Source: Tipula vernalis (taxonomy: Eukaryota; Arthropoda; Insecta; Diptera; Tipulidae). From it: a DNA stretch of 64,000 nucleotides. The translations under genes were made by a program, and so were the position numbers. The DNA is taken from contig OY282558.1 in assembly GCA_958295665.1 (NCBI GenBank), positions 32,943,045-33,007,044 on the forward strand, in the 5' to 3' direction. Below are positions 11,762 through 25,063 of this stretch, one piece after another; position 1 is the first letter of the stretch; every line of letters begins with the position of its first letter. The notes below the pieces were generated by a model. The model had not been told where the DNA came from. It saw only the letters and a list, made by a program, of their open reading frames with translations, and searched no databases.

Positions 11762-12023
11762 TTATCCGATGCGATTGTTGTTGTAAATTTGTCAAGGAAA
11801 CACAATAAATAATGAAAATGGCAAGAGACTACTAGATACAATTTCAAAAATGAAATTTTTATTTGGTAGTAGTGAATAATGGAAGCTCTTGCTATTTACA
11901 TTATTATTAAATTGAGACTTCAAAATGTCGACGTAAATTATTTTAGGTTTATTTAAAGGATTTGATAATAAAATACAATTTTTTATCGGTCGTGGACAAA
12001 GTATCGTATTCTACTCGCATATA

Positions 12024-12192
12024 TTCACCCATTCCACACGAGTCGCGCTTACGCTGTTGTATTTTTTCGTCTCTTACCTCTTTGCACTTTTTTGCCTATA
12101 AACAAAATTTAGTTTATAGGCAAAAACAGTGCAAACAGATAAAAGACGAAGAAATGCAACAGCGTAAGCGCTAGTCGTGTGGAATGGGTGAA
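12024..12192. repeat. 169-bp near-perfect palindrome (foldback MITE)
   Basis: The whole segment folds on itself. The outer arms are ttcacccattccacacgag and its complement with one small mismatch block. The arms continue through cgcttacgctgttg, and the centre near 12108 is gcctataaac / gtttataggc. Comparison with the left arm of the surrounding inverted repeat, which lacks it, shows that it is an insertion. No clear target duplication is seen. Confidence 0.88.
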
Positions 12193-12275
12193 TGGCTGTT
12201 ATTCACTCAGATCGGCTCGTGTCGGTAAACTTCATCTTCGTGAATTACAGCTATCATTATATGCTCGTTGAATAA

Positions 12276-13389
12276 TACACTATTCTCCATCGCTTTCTTT
12301 CATTGCAGTATTTCATTATAGTATTTACAGATGGTGGACAAAATTTTGCAAACACCTCGGTTTTTTATCATTTTACTACTTTAAAATAATAAAATATTCT
12401 TTTTTTAAAGGCTGATGTTTAATAACCGAACTGTGAAACTTGTCATCCATCAAATAATATAAGGCACTTTCTCAAATTTAAAAACTAACGTTATACAACA
12501 CAAAACACACACAAAAGTTATTAATAATAATTGCAGCGTTTAGCGTTGCGCTTGACATTTTTTTCACTACCAACAGATAACTTTGGATGTAGGACATTCG
12601 TAACATTTATATTAGTCAGAAAAGTATATCACTTTGCCATGCAAATAGTTTTATTCTGTATTACAGACCGAGGGTGGATAGTGGCTTGCTACAAGAATAA
12701 TTGTTTTTTGTCTTTAATTATAGTTACTATATTGCTAGATAGCTAATATAACGTGAAAATTGTATGTAAGATCCATTAGTAATAATTGAGCGGAGATGTC
12801 TTACCATTCCGATTTAAATTTGTTGCCTTTACAATCGTTTCGCTAAGGTCCTACTTACAATCATGTGTAACGCCCTCATATTGTATTCAAATCATAAAGG
12901 AACTCTTTGCGTTCATTGTAAATATGCCGTCACCACCATATTTTATTTTTCTTGTATTACGCGTGTAAAATTAATTTAAGTTTTACAATTTTTAAATGAT
13001 ATGCCACAGCTTCATACACCCGATGTATTCCGATGTCTGTGTATCATTAAATTGTTCGTTCGCTTAGATGAAAGATGGATAATTTTATCAAACAAATATG
13101 AAGGCTCTTAATTTTTTATGATTTTTAATATAGTCACTAAATTATTAAAATTGTAGTAAGTAGTCAAGTTACAATCCATGGTAAATAATCACGGTATTCA
13201 GAAACATGATCAAACTTCTTCTAACCATGAACATGTCGAACACAGGAATTGAAGAATAGATTCAAGTTATAAAACAATGATTTCGAAATGCCAATGAATG
13301 ACGAATAACAGTACAAGAAATACGGTAAAAATTACGCTTAACCTACCGCAAAGAAAAATTTATACTTTTCCTCAAAATTAAGCTGCCAG
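12276..13389. other. AT-rich stretch without recognised features
   Basis: I see no coding relic, element end or notable repeat. Two short open frames (12531-12746 and 12786-12968) carry no family motif. Confidence 0.5.
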
Positions 13390-14035
13390 AATTGCCAAAC
13401 TATTTCACAGTTTTAGAGAAAGATACAGCTTGACCATTAACATCAATTTTGGGTAGGTATTCTAAATTAATCTGTTTATTTGACACTAAAATACATTGGG
13501 TATTTGCAGTATTTAATAGCAGTTGATTATGAGCACTTTAATTGCATATTTCAACAGTATAATTTTTAATATTCGCAATAAAATAATCCATTTTACTCAG
13601 TTTACCAATTTGATCTATCACCAGATCATAGGCGTGTAAATGATATTGCGATTTCACTAGTATTGTCAGTGGATCATTATCATATAGTGAAAGCAAGATT
13701 AGGCCTAATAAAGCTTTGCGGAATACCAATAAAAACCGCCAACTGAGATGATAAAGTATCAGTGTGAACTTCTTGGTTACGTCCTGAAGATAGGAACTAA
13801 TTAACTTACATGCCACTGTATTTTCAAAATTAGAACTTTTTTAATTTCTTGATTAATAATTCATGATGTATGTAATCAAACGCCCTACTAAAATCAAACA
13901 ACACGAGGATTGAAACATTCTTAATATAGGTTTTGCACTCCAAATTCAACCTTTTATAAATCAGGTTCATCAATTTACAATTCAAATTCACCTTTATCCA
14001 AAACATATTTATTATTTTCCAAATCAAATTCGATT
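13390..14035 (-). pseudogene. LINE reverse transcriptase relic
   Basis: The minus strand carries ordered reverse-transcriptase blocks. Motif A is at about 13860-13910 as VLFDFSRAFDYIHHELLIKK. KLISSYLQDVTKKF is near 13800. A motif-B-like GIPQSFIRPN is in another frame near 13720. Motif C has changed from the usual ADD to HAYDLVI near 13630, in the context KSQYHLHAYDLVI. Further on are NQLLLNTANTQCILVSNK near 13510 and DVNGQAVSFSKTVK near 13430. Frameshifts separate the blocks. This is a non-LTR retrotransposon of the jockey/CR1 kind. It is probably the same copy as the linker fragment at 16.0-16.5 kb on the same strand. Confidence 0.85.
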
Positions 14036-14149
14036 GAAGTCCTTTTGATTCTCTGATAATTCTTTAATAGAATTTTTGAGACTCTTTGTGACCAATATTT
14101 TTGAGATTATTTCGAAATTCAGTGATGAACCAGTAAAAACTTAATTGTT

Positions 14150-15120
14150 TGTACCAGTAACCGGAGGAGAAACTAAACTTGCCTGGCACTCTAAACGTCT
14201 AATTCCTACAAATCCGCAATAATTTTATTAAATTCTAATATTCCTGCAGTATAAATCTAATCTAATTTCTTTTCTTTCCAAACTACGTTACAAAGTACGT
14301 TAATTTCTAAAATCAATAATTCCAAATTCCAAATAAATGATAAATTTGAATTTAACGATTTTATAAAATTTATAATCCTAAATTAATTTTTCCACTATTA
14401 AAATATCTAAACTTCAGAATTCTTAAATTTGATAAAATCCTTATTTAAGCTTCTAAAGGTTTTCGCTTTCTAAATTCCTGACACTTAGGGTACATTTTAG
14501 AGTGAAGTTCATCGTTAGTTTTAGAGAAGGGTTTCCCCCCGAGAGGGGTAGGTTGAATTAAAAGGGTATATTTTAGGGAGAACATAAATAAGTAAAATAA
14601 TAAGTACAATTTTATGGTTAATTTTAGATTGACTTGTAGGTTGAATTTAAGAGAATTAATTTGTCTTAATTTTAGGAAAAATTTTAAAGTAAATTTGGGG
14701 TAAATTTATGATGAATTTGATGGAGAATTTGGATTGATTTTGGGGTGAATTTTAGGCAAGGTGCGTTTTAAGGAAAATTTAAAGGTGAATTTTTAGTTAA
14801 GAAGACATTATATGGTAAATTTTGGAATGAATTTAGATCAATCTGGGATTAATTCTACAGTGAATTTTACGATGTCATCTAAGGTGAAGTATATTAACTT
14901 GTTTTTTTATACCTAGAGTTTAATTACAGTAAATTTATTAAATTAAATAAATTATGTTGGTTTTATGTATATCGTCTACAGTTGAATTTGATTTGGAAAA
15001 GGATGAATATATTTTGGATAAAGATGAATTTGATTTGGATAAAGGTGAACTTGTTTTTGAAAAGAATGATTGTGTTTTGTACAAAGTTGAATTTGAAGTG
15101 CAAAACCTATATCTAAGTTT
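14150..15120. repeat. Degenerate low-complexity repeat field with an inverted partner
   Basis: From about 14180 to 14480 the sequence is rich in ctaaattc-type motifs. From about 14560 to 14960 it is rich in the opposite-strand form (ggtgaattttagg, gtgaattttgg). The block 14974-15115 (tttgatttggaaaa... gtgcaaaacctatat) matches the reverse complement of 13905-14040, which is part of the LINE relic. The whole therefore approximates a large imperfect inverted repeat of about 1.2 kb. Confidence 0.6.
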
Positions 15121-16039
15121 ATCTTTAAATCATCAATTAAGTTAGAAGTAGTAGTATGTAGTACTATGAAAAGATCTGTAAGCTAATTGAAATTTACGAA
15201 ACAAATTATATTTTTCTAAATAGTTCATGTTGTGTTACATGTCGATATGTATATCAAAATGTATACGTAAATAACATTTTATCATCAAGTTTGCTACCTC
15301 TTTAGTAAATTTTAGTATACGAAATTAACAAGTGTTCGCACCCAAAATTTTGACATTTCATATTCTATTCGCCTTGAGATGTCAAAACGAATATTTTAAT
15401 TGAGGCGCCCATTTCCAAAACTGCCTATTCGCTGCTGAGCTGTTTGTTGTTAAACCGAATATTTTATAAATGCAATTTTCTTTTGAGTTTATGTTTGTTC
15501 TAGGGTTTCTCAGAACGGGATCTAGGGACATGTAAATCCCGGGATTTCTTGTATGTATACTATTTTAACTCTATAACGGCATAGGAATAATATATTACAG
15601 TAAAACCTTGGTTTAAGAGACTACATCACCAGCTACCAGATTCATAAAAACATTAACAGATAATAACATAAAAGCTATTTTCTATTGAAGGGTTCTGTAA
15701 ACCAGGCAGCTTTTGAGGTTTATCTGCTCTATGAGGCAGATCGAAAATCTGTAAAGAAATGGCAAATTTCCATCTCAATTGGCCATATACCAGAATTTCA
15801 TCTTAAATTCATTTCAGAATCGAATTTCCAACGCACATGTCGAATGTCATCAAACTCTGAAATTTGGCATGAACGACGGAAGTGGGATTCTTAGTTTTGG
15901 AATAAGGCCAATTAGGAAGGAACTCGGTTATATCTTTATCGATTTCATGCCGTTATCGAATTTCATCACAATCAGTTTATATAAACCGAGTTTCTAACGT
16001 TATAGAAATGCCTGTTAAGTTCATTAGAGAGAAAAATTA
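15121..16039. other. Unassigned stretch between LINE fragments
   Basis: No family motif was recognised. Two overlapping open frames at 15685-15997 have no recognisable domain. It may hold unrecognisable parts of the surrounding minus-strand LINE, or a later insertion. Confidence 0.4.
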
Positions 16040-16480
16040 CAGACTGGTTTACCTATTTATTACCGAAACGCAACTTTGAAAGTTGGTTCCACAAAGATTT
16101 CTGAGGCAATTTTAATATGTTGTTCAAAAATGCTGATTTTACCCTACTAATAGCACCAGTAACTAGATTTCTTAATTTTTTGAATTTCTGAATCGCAACA
16201 TCATTTTTAGAACGTTTTAAATGTCAAAATGCAAAGTTTCGCAAATTAATTATCATTTTTATCGCATTATTAAAACAAACAGGCTGCTTAATAGTCTGGT
16301 TAATATTAAATTGTCTAGATGGAACAAATTTGTTAAATAAATCCATAATAAATTTATTTAATAGATGCAGCTTCTCGCCCACAAATTTTCCACAAATCAG
16401 CTAGCACGATAGAGTACAACAGTAACCTGGAGCGCCAGCAAAATTAATTTTCTCAAAATCAAGTAACCTTACAATTATGA
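16040..16480 (-). pseudogene. LINE ORF2 linker relic (endonuclease to RT)
   Basis: Minus-strand translation gives the stretch that in jockey/CR1-type LINEs lies between endonuclease and reverse transcriptase. It reads LLNKFIMDLFNKFVPSRQFN, then PVCFNNAIKMIINLRN, then a stop, then LKRSKNDVAIQKFKKLRNLV, TGAISRVKSAFLNN, and LPQKSLWNQLSKLRFGNK. The order and spacing fit the family (Phe/Pro block, W/F-N block, then Lys-rich helices ending in a WxxL motif). The fragment lies upstream, in coding direction, of the reverse transcriptase relic at 13.4-14.0 kb. Confidence 0.78.
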
Positions 16481-19400
16481 CTATCCAAAATCGAATGAAA
16501 ATGATTAGGAAACACCTGTGAGAATTATTACGTCATATTTAACAGCAAATTCTGATAAAAGCTCATGGTGGAAAGAAAACAAACAATTTTTGGAAATATT
16601 AACTTCAAATAAATTAAAAATTAGAAAGGAAAAAAGCTAGAAATAAATAGTTTTCGTTAATCGTATTTTTAGTTAGTATGTATATCCATTAATTTATAAT
16701 ACACACTTACAAAATAATAATAATTAAGGTTTTAAGTCGTCAATAAGATAACTGTTTTATTGTGTTTTCCAGAGAAATTCAAAGCCAATGTGGTCTGGTA
16801 ACCTAACCCTAACATCTCAACAAGAATTAAGCGTTTTAAATTGTAACGTTTACACATGAATAATTTTGGATAAAAAATGTTATGAGCACAGATTTTCAAG
16901 TTTATCTAAAGCTTGCCGGTGCTAAAGATGGGCGAGTAACCATCGTAATTAATTTTTGCCTAATATATCCTATAACGTGAATTACATTTATTTGTTTATT
17001 ATTAGTTTTACATTAACTAATTTACATTTTTTTATAAACCCCTTACGTACACAATCTGTTTTGAGCACAAAGCTCATTCACAACAGTTGGTGTAGATGAG
17101 GCATTTAACCTAATAACAACTTTAAAAACGACAGATTTGTAGAATTACACCGGATACAACAGCCCACCCATTTATATTCATTAAATTTTGCCATCCATCA
17201 AAGCTTTTGTAGCTTGGAACATAATTCAGCAATGAAACTGTAGCTTTTATTTTTACATTTCCAGGCGATTAATGTTAAGTGTAAAAATTGGTTATAGACC
17301 TTCAAACGACACGACGGCCTCCGCAGGTAAAAGTATTTTTGAATTAGTAAATATATATATATTTAAAATAAATATTTTCTTTACGAAAATAAATAAATTC
17401 GACTGACTCGGCAGTCAAAGTCTACTTTCTTTTGCAAAACAAAAAAAAACCATAATATAGATTAACAATCGTAAGGTTATAATCTTGATGTAGAACATAA
17501 TCACAAAGAGGCCAACGGAATTATGATTTACATAAATATGATACGCTCCTTTCATAACACAATTTAACGACAAGTAAAAAATCAATATTTAAAAAAAATC
17601 TTACAATGCTCATATAATCATTAATAAATAATAATGATGGAGAAGCTGCATTAACATTTCGCTTCAAACTTGTGGCAAAAATTAAAATTTTTTATAATAG
17701 AAAATACATAATCCAAGCACTCTTAATAAAAATCACAACTAAAACGACCAGCATTTACGCGATGAGAATTTTTATTAGCCATCTGGTAATGTAACGTAAC
17801 ATAATTTAGTTATATCTTTTCAAAGCCTTCTAGTATATTTATGTATTATTATATTGAAGAGATGACAGTGATTACATTCGAAATTATGATCTTTGAAAGT
17901 TTATATTTCCTGTGAATTTTGAAGGCGTTGAAACTATCAAAAAAACCATCCAAACAATTCTAAACACAAAAAAATGTCATTTGTCACGCCGTTTTCCACG
18001 CACACTTTGATTTTTATAAGTTATAGCAGAGCCTTCTAGAGTATAGAGCCATAATCATAATGACGTATTTTTTAGAAGCTTTTTTAGTGGTACAACTTTT
18101 CATTGATTTCCATAGGAATCCATAGTAAAAATGGTGTTTTTTAGCTTCAAGTTTTTCAATGAAAAAAGCAAATATATTATAAAACGTTTATATAAATGTT
18201 TTCTACGTACCTTGAACAACAACATTCAAGAAGACTATATTGTTATTGAATAAATATTAATAGCAGAAATATTAAAATTAAACTATGCCTAAAATATATT
18301 TTTCGAATTTCCATTTTGAAAAATAAATCAAAGTTGGCTCTAATGAATTAAAATAATACTTGCTAAATTTATCTTTAGTTTTACTAGTGTACGTAAGATG
18401 TCTAAAATATTTACAGAAAAATACGAAAAAAAATTATTTAGTCACAAAATTATCACTCGTACTTAATATTTTGTGAATTTGTTTTACTTTTTCTACAAAT
18501 TATTTACTTGAAATTTCCTCAGGTGGTCGTTTTTGGTATTATTTTACCAAATTTTTACGGCCATCACTGCCATCTATGTAATGTGTATTGACTTAATTAC
18601 CAAACGAATTGTAGTAAGCTTTTATTTTAATTTGACCAGAATGCTGTTGTTATGAAATTTTTTTATATTTTGGATTAAATAATTTAATTATTACAACAAA
18701 ATGAAAACTATTTACTTAAACGACAATCATATATGTTAAATTCCAAATATTTATGAAAGTATTTCAGAAATCATAATTAAGAATTTCTAGCGTTTTCATT
18801 TAAAAATTTGTCTTAGGAAAAAAAGTGATTTCCCATATGTTTTGTGTATTTTACTATGAAAAGTTTGGTTTTTTCCTCGTTTCTAATTCCTTTATAAAAG
18901 CTGTGTTTTTTAGACTATGGCTTTGTATAATCAAGGTTGCTTTGGTTATAGTCGTCAGTGCTACAAATGTCAGCTTCATATCAATAATATTTAGCAACGC
19001 TTTTTTAGCTGGCTGAGCTGTGTATACGTCGAGTTGATTCGGTTACTGCTGTCATTTCGGTTTACCATTGCTAATTTAGCTGTGGCATAAACGCAGCAAA
19101 ATCGCGGTTTGGCATGTTTTATTATACTTACCGTTTTCTTAGTTATTTCTTTTATTTTATTTGTTACGTTAACGAAAAGGAATTGGGCTTTGTTAGGTTT
19201 TTCATTTTATTCAAATTAAATTTCATTTTTTTCGAGTTTTCATTACGTTACAATAACGTTTCACAGTTTAAAACTGTTAAAGAATATGATTTCAAGAATG
19301 GTGGTTAGTAATAGCTTTCCGAATGCAAAATTAACAAAAATAAAGTTCTTCAATAAAACATGAAACGAATTTTTCATAAATTTTACGTGTAAATGAAATA

Positions 19401-22400
19401 AACTCTTTGGGAAAATAAAATCTATATAGACACAAACGAATATTAATAAAACTATATAATTTTAAAGGACTAAACTTAGCTTAATCATTCAATTAAATTA
19501 CATATTTCAATAAATACCGAATACATGAATACAAATTAAATTACTTTGTCGGATTAACAAAAAAGTTTTAAATTACAAAACAAAAAAAATTTGTTACTAT
19601 ATCTGCAAAGTCACATTTTGTAATGAGAATTGTAGGATTTGTTTTTTTTTTAAAGCTTTTAACCTGATGATGGCTTAATTTAATACAACAACTTTGTGTA
19701 TACAAATGATAACGATCAATTCAAACTAAATTTGATACAACTTAGGCAACTCCGTATATGTATGTATAAGGCTGTGCACAATATTCTATCAACTAATAAA
19801 ATCTACTGATTTTGCCGTTTACACAGCCATACAATATTATAAAATGGTCTAAAAGAGATGTTGGAAATTTTTACATTTTTTACATTGTATATTTATGGTA
19901 ATTTTATCATATCTATCATTTTCTTGTATATTTTTATAAAATAATAACGTATAATGACATTAAAGAAGATAATTGTTAATTTATAAATTTACCAAAAATT
20001 TAAATAAACGCACAAACATAAAAAAAAATGTCTGCTTGTGTATTCTTTAAAAAATTTAGACCTCCGGTCTCGTCAAAAAATTGTAAAATGAAAGAGATAT
20101 TAAAAATAAAACAATTAATTGCTAACTTTTATCTTCTTTGTTTCAAGGTTTCCATTCCAATAAATTAACCTCAGATAATTGTCTTATTTGGTAGACTTCT
20201 TGGATCACGATATACATATGAACGTAATTTATATATATGTATATGGATGTATGTACATAAATATTTTGAGGTGAATTAATACGTGTTGTATACTATTATA
20301 AGTCGGAAAGAATGTTTATGATAAAATATAGGCAGACTTAGTGGAGACAGCTATTTTGAGAGCTTACTACTACTGTATACATATTATTAAAATGTGGACG
20401 CTTTTTATTTTATTTTAAAATGTTAGATGGTTAAAATGTTGTTTATTAACAATATATAATTAATTATTATACTAATTACATTTCTACAACTTTAAAAAAA
20501 AAAAGGTATTTGCAAACACATACACACACACACTAATTAACGGTGCCGATTATGATCGTTTCAACAAAAGAAATCATCTAATAAATTATTTTGTGATTTT
20601 GCCCTTCATTAATTTAGTTGCAACACATAATCAACAAAAACCAATCTGCCGAAAAGGTAGAGAAAATATAAATTTAGATTCCATCAAATTAGGATATTCT
20701 TGGTAATTTTAAAATGTAGATTAACACATCCGGTCTGGTATGCTTAACTTTTTTATTTTATTTTATTTTACAATTCTTTAACTATTATTATTATTTATTT
20801 TATGGTTCAAAAAGGTGTTTGACAAATCTTGACCATTTTTGTTTTTTTTCGCTTTGAGCTAATATGTTTAGTTTGCGATCCGACTTGATAAACAATTAAC
20901 GTTTTCGTATAACTACATATACCGAGGCTATTAAAGATGAATGCATCCATCAAATAGAATTAAGGCAACCTTTTTAGAGTAACTTCAAGAAACTTGCATG
21001 TATATGTATGCGCTTGTTCAGAAAATTAAAAATGAATGAATCACCACCATCTGTATGGAAATGAAAATAAGTGTACGTATGACCCTCATATGTATGCGGT
21101 TATGGAAGTGAAATATGTTAATTGAAAAGTTTGCAGTAACCAACGTCAATAGAATTTACTAAATAATAAAATTAATTCAAGAATTGATTCATTCAAGTTT
21201 TTTTTGTATCGGTAAGTGTTTGTTTATTTTTATTTTCCTGGTAATACTTTGAATTAATTTATAATTTATTACTTTGATTAAATTACTAAATGACATCTTC
21301 ATTTACATTGAATTGCAATAGTAATAATTGTCTTATATATAAATACGATATTTTTCTGATTTGATTAGCTTTAATGTACTGCAGAATTCTTAATTAATAG
21401 TAAATCAATGTTTTTAATAATAGTCATATTTTCTTTTATTGGTATGCTGTTTTCCTTCAGAAAATTGAACACAATAACAATAATTAGTGCTTGTAGATGT
21501 AATTTCATCGCCATAGTAAATATAGGATTGGCAATAATTTCCACACCAAATGATGATTTTCAACCATTTTTTTTTTGTGTACACCGATGAAGCGATCAAC
21601 TCAAGCATTCCATTAATATATACAAAAACAGTAAAAAAAAGCGCTTAATTATAAAATAATCATTAAGAAAGGTAGAATCTTTTTATTTATTTTGTTTGAG
21701 TGGTTCCAGTACGGCTAGAGAATCTTAAATACGAATATAATATATGAAATAAGTTCTACACATCTGTTGTTCATTTTTTTATTTTTGGTTTTATGATTTT
21801 GTCTTATATTATATCTTTAGCATTTCGCTTTAGTTCGAATCTTCGGTTTTATTTACTTTAAAAGATTATTATTATTATTGTTTTATATTTTTTAATTGCA
21901 TATTGTATTTTATAGCAGTTTTACTGCAATATTATACTAAATTACGTATATCTTGGTATAAGAATTATTACTCGGATCGTTTACATTAATTAATTTAAGA
22001 GACAATGAAAGGAGCTTGTGGAAGCAAGTTTTAAAATTTATTCTGAAATTTATATTTTCTAAATCCGACGGCTATATGCACATTAAAACCATATGTAATC
22101 GGTTCTTAATACAAATACTCGTGTACTTGTTAACAAACTAAACACTCTTTATACATAAAACAAACATAATATATGCATAGCATTGGGAATGAACTTTATA
22201 CTATCCCTTCTGGTTCCAATCTTGTAAAAGTTTATACGAATACTAATTTCTAAAGATATTCCGCAAAACATTTTTTATGCTTTTTTTTCATTCTTTTATG
22301 ATATTTTTTTAATGTTTTCTGTAAAAGCCACCCAGATGAAACTTTTTTGTGTATACATACCAAGATTCTTTTGGTTTAGCTAAATAATTTTTTATTTCAT

Positions 22401-25063
22401 TTTATTGTTGCATTTTTTGTACAGTGCATGCAACAAGTAGCACGTAGATTATTTTTTAACCACAGGAAATCACAAAAAGGAATTTACATTATACCATTTT
22501 TATACAAATTTAATGGGTGACTCTTAAATCAGAACACGGTGCACATTTTTAAAAAACAAATTCATATACGATTCTGTTATAGTGACCGGGCACCGTGTGT
22601 TAACAAGAAACTCGTCGGCAATCGTTCCGTGGAATTTTTTTTCGAAATAACGGCTATTTTGGATTTCAAACGAGTGGGGCGTCGAAATAATGATTGGTGA
22701 CTTAAATTTAAAAAACGAAAGATGAAAACCTTGGTGTTGAAGATAACAACCTTAAAAAAATAATTTGATTTCAATACCATTGAATCAATAGCAATACAAC
22801 ATATCCCAAATTGAAATTCAATACACGGCAAGAATTATTTTATTTTGATAAATATTATTTAATCCTATTTAATACTGTCATGTTTCTTCGCAATATTAAT
22901 GTCACAATAATCTGTGGAAATAGAAAGTCCGAAATAATACGTTGATTAGGAAGAATACATCGCTATTTTATCTACTACTGGAAAATCTCCTTTTTTGTTT
23001 TTTATCATTCGAAAATGTATTGTATCTTCATCCCAAAGGCGCTAATCTGACCAAATAGAAATGTCTCAAGATTTCTCATTTCCCTTAGCATTTTTTTAAA
23101 AAACTTAGCTTGAAGTAAGAATGTTCAAATAGGATAATTTGGCATAATAGCCTAGGAAACAGCTGCCTTTTTCTTATGTCATTTTCTCGGGTTCGATTTT
23201 AAATTTTTTCACTTTATGTATTTTAAAGCTAAAATTAAATTATTTGTTATTAAATTGTATTAAATTGTTTGTAAACTATGCAAATATGCAAACAGTTACC
23301 AGTCATTTTCTCATTTTTTTTTTTGGCTTTTTTCTTACCCATTTATATAATCAGTATACGTAGGTAACTAAAAACTTCAATGAAATGAAATGATTAAATT
23401 TAAAATAGAAATCACAAACCAGCGAGTCAGTAACAACTTTAAGTAAGAACGCGATACAGAAAACGTTTATTAGTGACCAGAAAATCTCTAAGAACTGTTT
23501 GTTCAGTTTCGTTTAATTTAGGGTATTATGGATACAGCATAAAATGATATTATCCCAATTCTACCTTTCTTCCGTTCGCAATATGGTACACCATTAAACC
23601 CCCTCAATAAATTTGACAATAACCATTTTGCTTCGAATTATGGAATAAAATAATTTTTCCCCTATTTATAAACTACCCCAAACGCTAGACTAAATTTCCC
23701 ATTCTACGCGAAAACCGGAATAGAGCCACATCTTGCATTTTCAGAACAAAATTGTAATATTTATAATTTTCCTCTTAGGACGCCGTGTCCGATTTCGATG
23801 ACAAATATTTCTGGTGTAATAATTATAATTATACGACTACGTATTATAATTTTGACCTCTGTAAAACTACTTAGCATTTTGTGAGTAAATATTGTGTAGT
23901 GTATTGTACTACAAAATGTCTTTTGCTGTTTCAAACTTTGTGTCAAGCAACAAACAAGCCCTAATACGTTCTTTACAGGTACATAATTCATAAATTCATT
24001 CTAATTACTTCCTCATTTTATGTTAAGCTTTTCAGACTGTTAATTGCAGCAAATATTGTAGATCAACAAACAAATTTGTTTGTTTAAAAGCTCAACATTC
24101 TCCAGTGAGCCCCTAAGGGTTTCATTCATTTTAGTATTGTATTATCTTTATTGTGTACTTCTACAAGAATTATCAAAATTATATCAGTATTCAGAGAATT
24201 TGAATTTATTTGAAACATGGAAGTGAAAATTCCCTTGCATCGGGTTATCTTATATATCGTGAAATTAGTTCAAAATACCATCGCTATTTCGCCAGTGAAG
24301 AGTGCCATGGTTGACAAATCTAACGCTAGTTTTGCTAGCTTCTATATGGTGAATCAGGTTTACATAAATCGTTCCTTAATTTTTATTAAAATTTTGATGC
24401 ATGTATCAAAGGGATTTTGGTTTATTTTATTTTGAAATAATACGTCTATTACAAATAGCTATGCCGAATTTCAAATACATTTTTTCACTTTTAACTATAA
24501 ATCATGATCGCCGTTTCCAAAACTATTTGTACCCTTCATACATCAAGTGAAAATTTGTGCAAATTTTTGTTAAAAACATGATCTATTAAATAAAAAAATA
24601 AAGCGGGCTATGATAAATTTGAGGCAGCATAATCTCAAAGAAACTAGTTAATCGATTTTCATGGAATTTTTACCATTGTACCAAGTATTTTCTCATGGTG
24701 GTTTTAAGCTATAGTTTGTTAAAAATGGTAGCTTACCTTCAGAGTTTTAGTACAATTTGCAAGAGCTGATGTTATTTTAGGTATTTAACTTAGGACACGA
24801 CATTTTTATTTTGATTTTTTTGTATTGTTGGTTTTGTTTCCATTTTTGATTTACATTATTTTGGTTCTGGCATGATAGGGTATATTAAAAAATTCGGCAA
24901 CTTTACAGAATTTTGCAGTCAGTATTGCAGTTAGTACCAAAAAAGACTGCAAAAGCCGCTTTTGACTACATTTTCCAATCTGATTTTGTCGCAGGATTAA
25001 TTGTTGGATGCATGAGTAAGTGTGCTTTATCATATAAACAAAACGGTAGCTATATGTCGGATA
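16481..25063. other. 8.6 kb of AT-rich non-coding sequence
   Basis: No coding relic or element end was recognised over this length. Simple repeats occur, for example a tatatgtatatggatgtatg-type run near 20230 and short A/T runs. Short open frames (18825-19016, 19114-19308, 21408-21590, 22577-22831, 23761-23991, 24217-24435) show no family motif. Intron or intergenic DNA is the simplest reading. Confidence 0.5.

Larger units (their letters stand above)
8794..11818. mobile_element. MITE related to the one at 53.06 kb, split by later insertions
   Basis: The left end gcgtattttgttgg is followed by aatttaattcgaattatttt. The right end has attgttgttgtaaattt followed by cacaata. Both blocks match, in the same order, the two ends of the 254-bp MITE at 53057-53310. 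Here the middle is occupied by a hAT element (8949-11266) and a Harbinger-type MITE (11345-11761). Ends are approximate. Confidence 0.5.
8610..12275. mobile_element. Outer element with long terminal inverted repeats, host to nested insertions
   Basis: The left arm (8610-8792) is the reverse complement of the right arm (about 11900-12275), which is longer because of a palindromic insert (12024-12192) and about 30 extra bases. The ends read ttattcaacgag and ctcgttgaataa and are flanked by TA (8608-8609 and 12276-12277). The flanking bases extend the palindrome by two positions, so the exact boundary is uncertain. Shared inner blocks include cgaccgataaaaaattgtat and the sequence around aataaacctaaaataattt. 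No transposase of its own is visible, so it is a non-autonomous element of unassigned superfamily. Confidence 0.75.

Noticed and set aside
18825..19308. Small membrane-protein genes
   Set aside because: T-rich DNA gives Phe/Leu/Ile-rich frames in all directions; no signal or conservation can be argued.
22577..22831. Possible transposase C-terminus
   Set aside because: RPTRLKSK is only vaguely like an SPDL region and the surrounding sequence does not match any transposase block.
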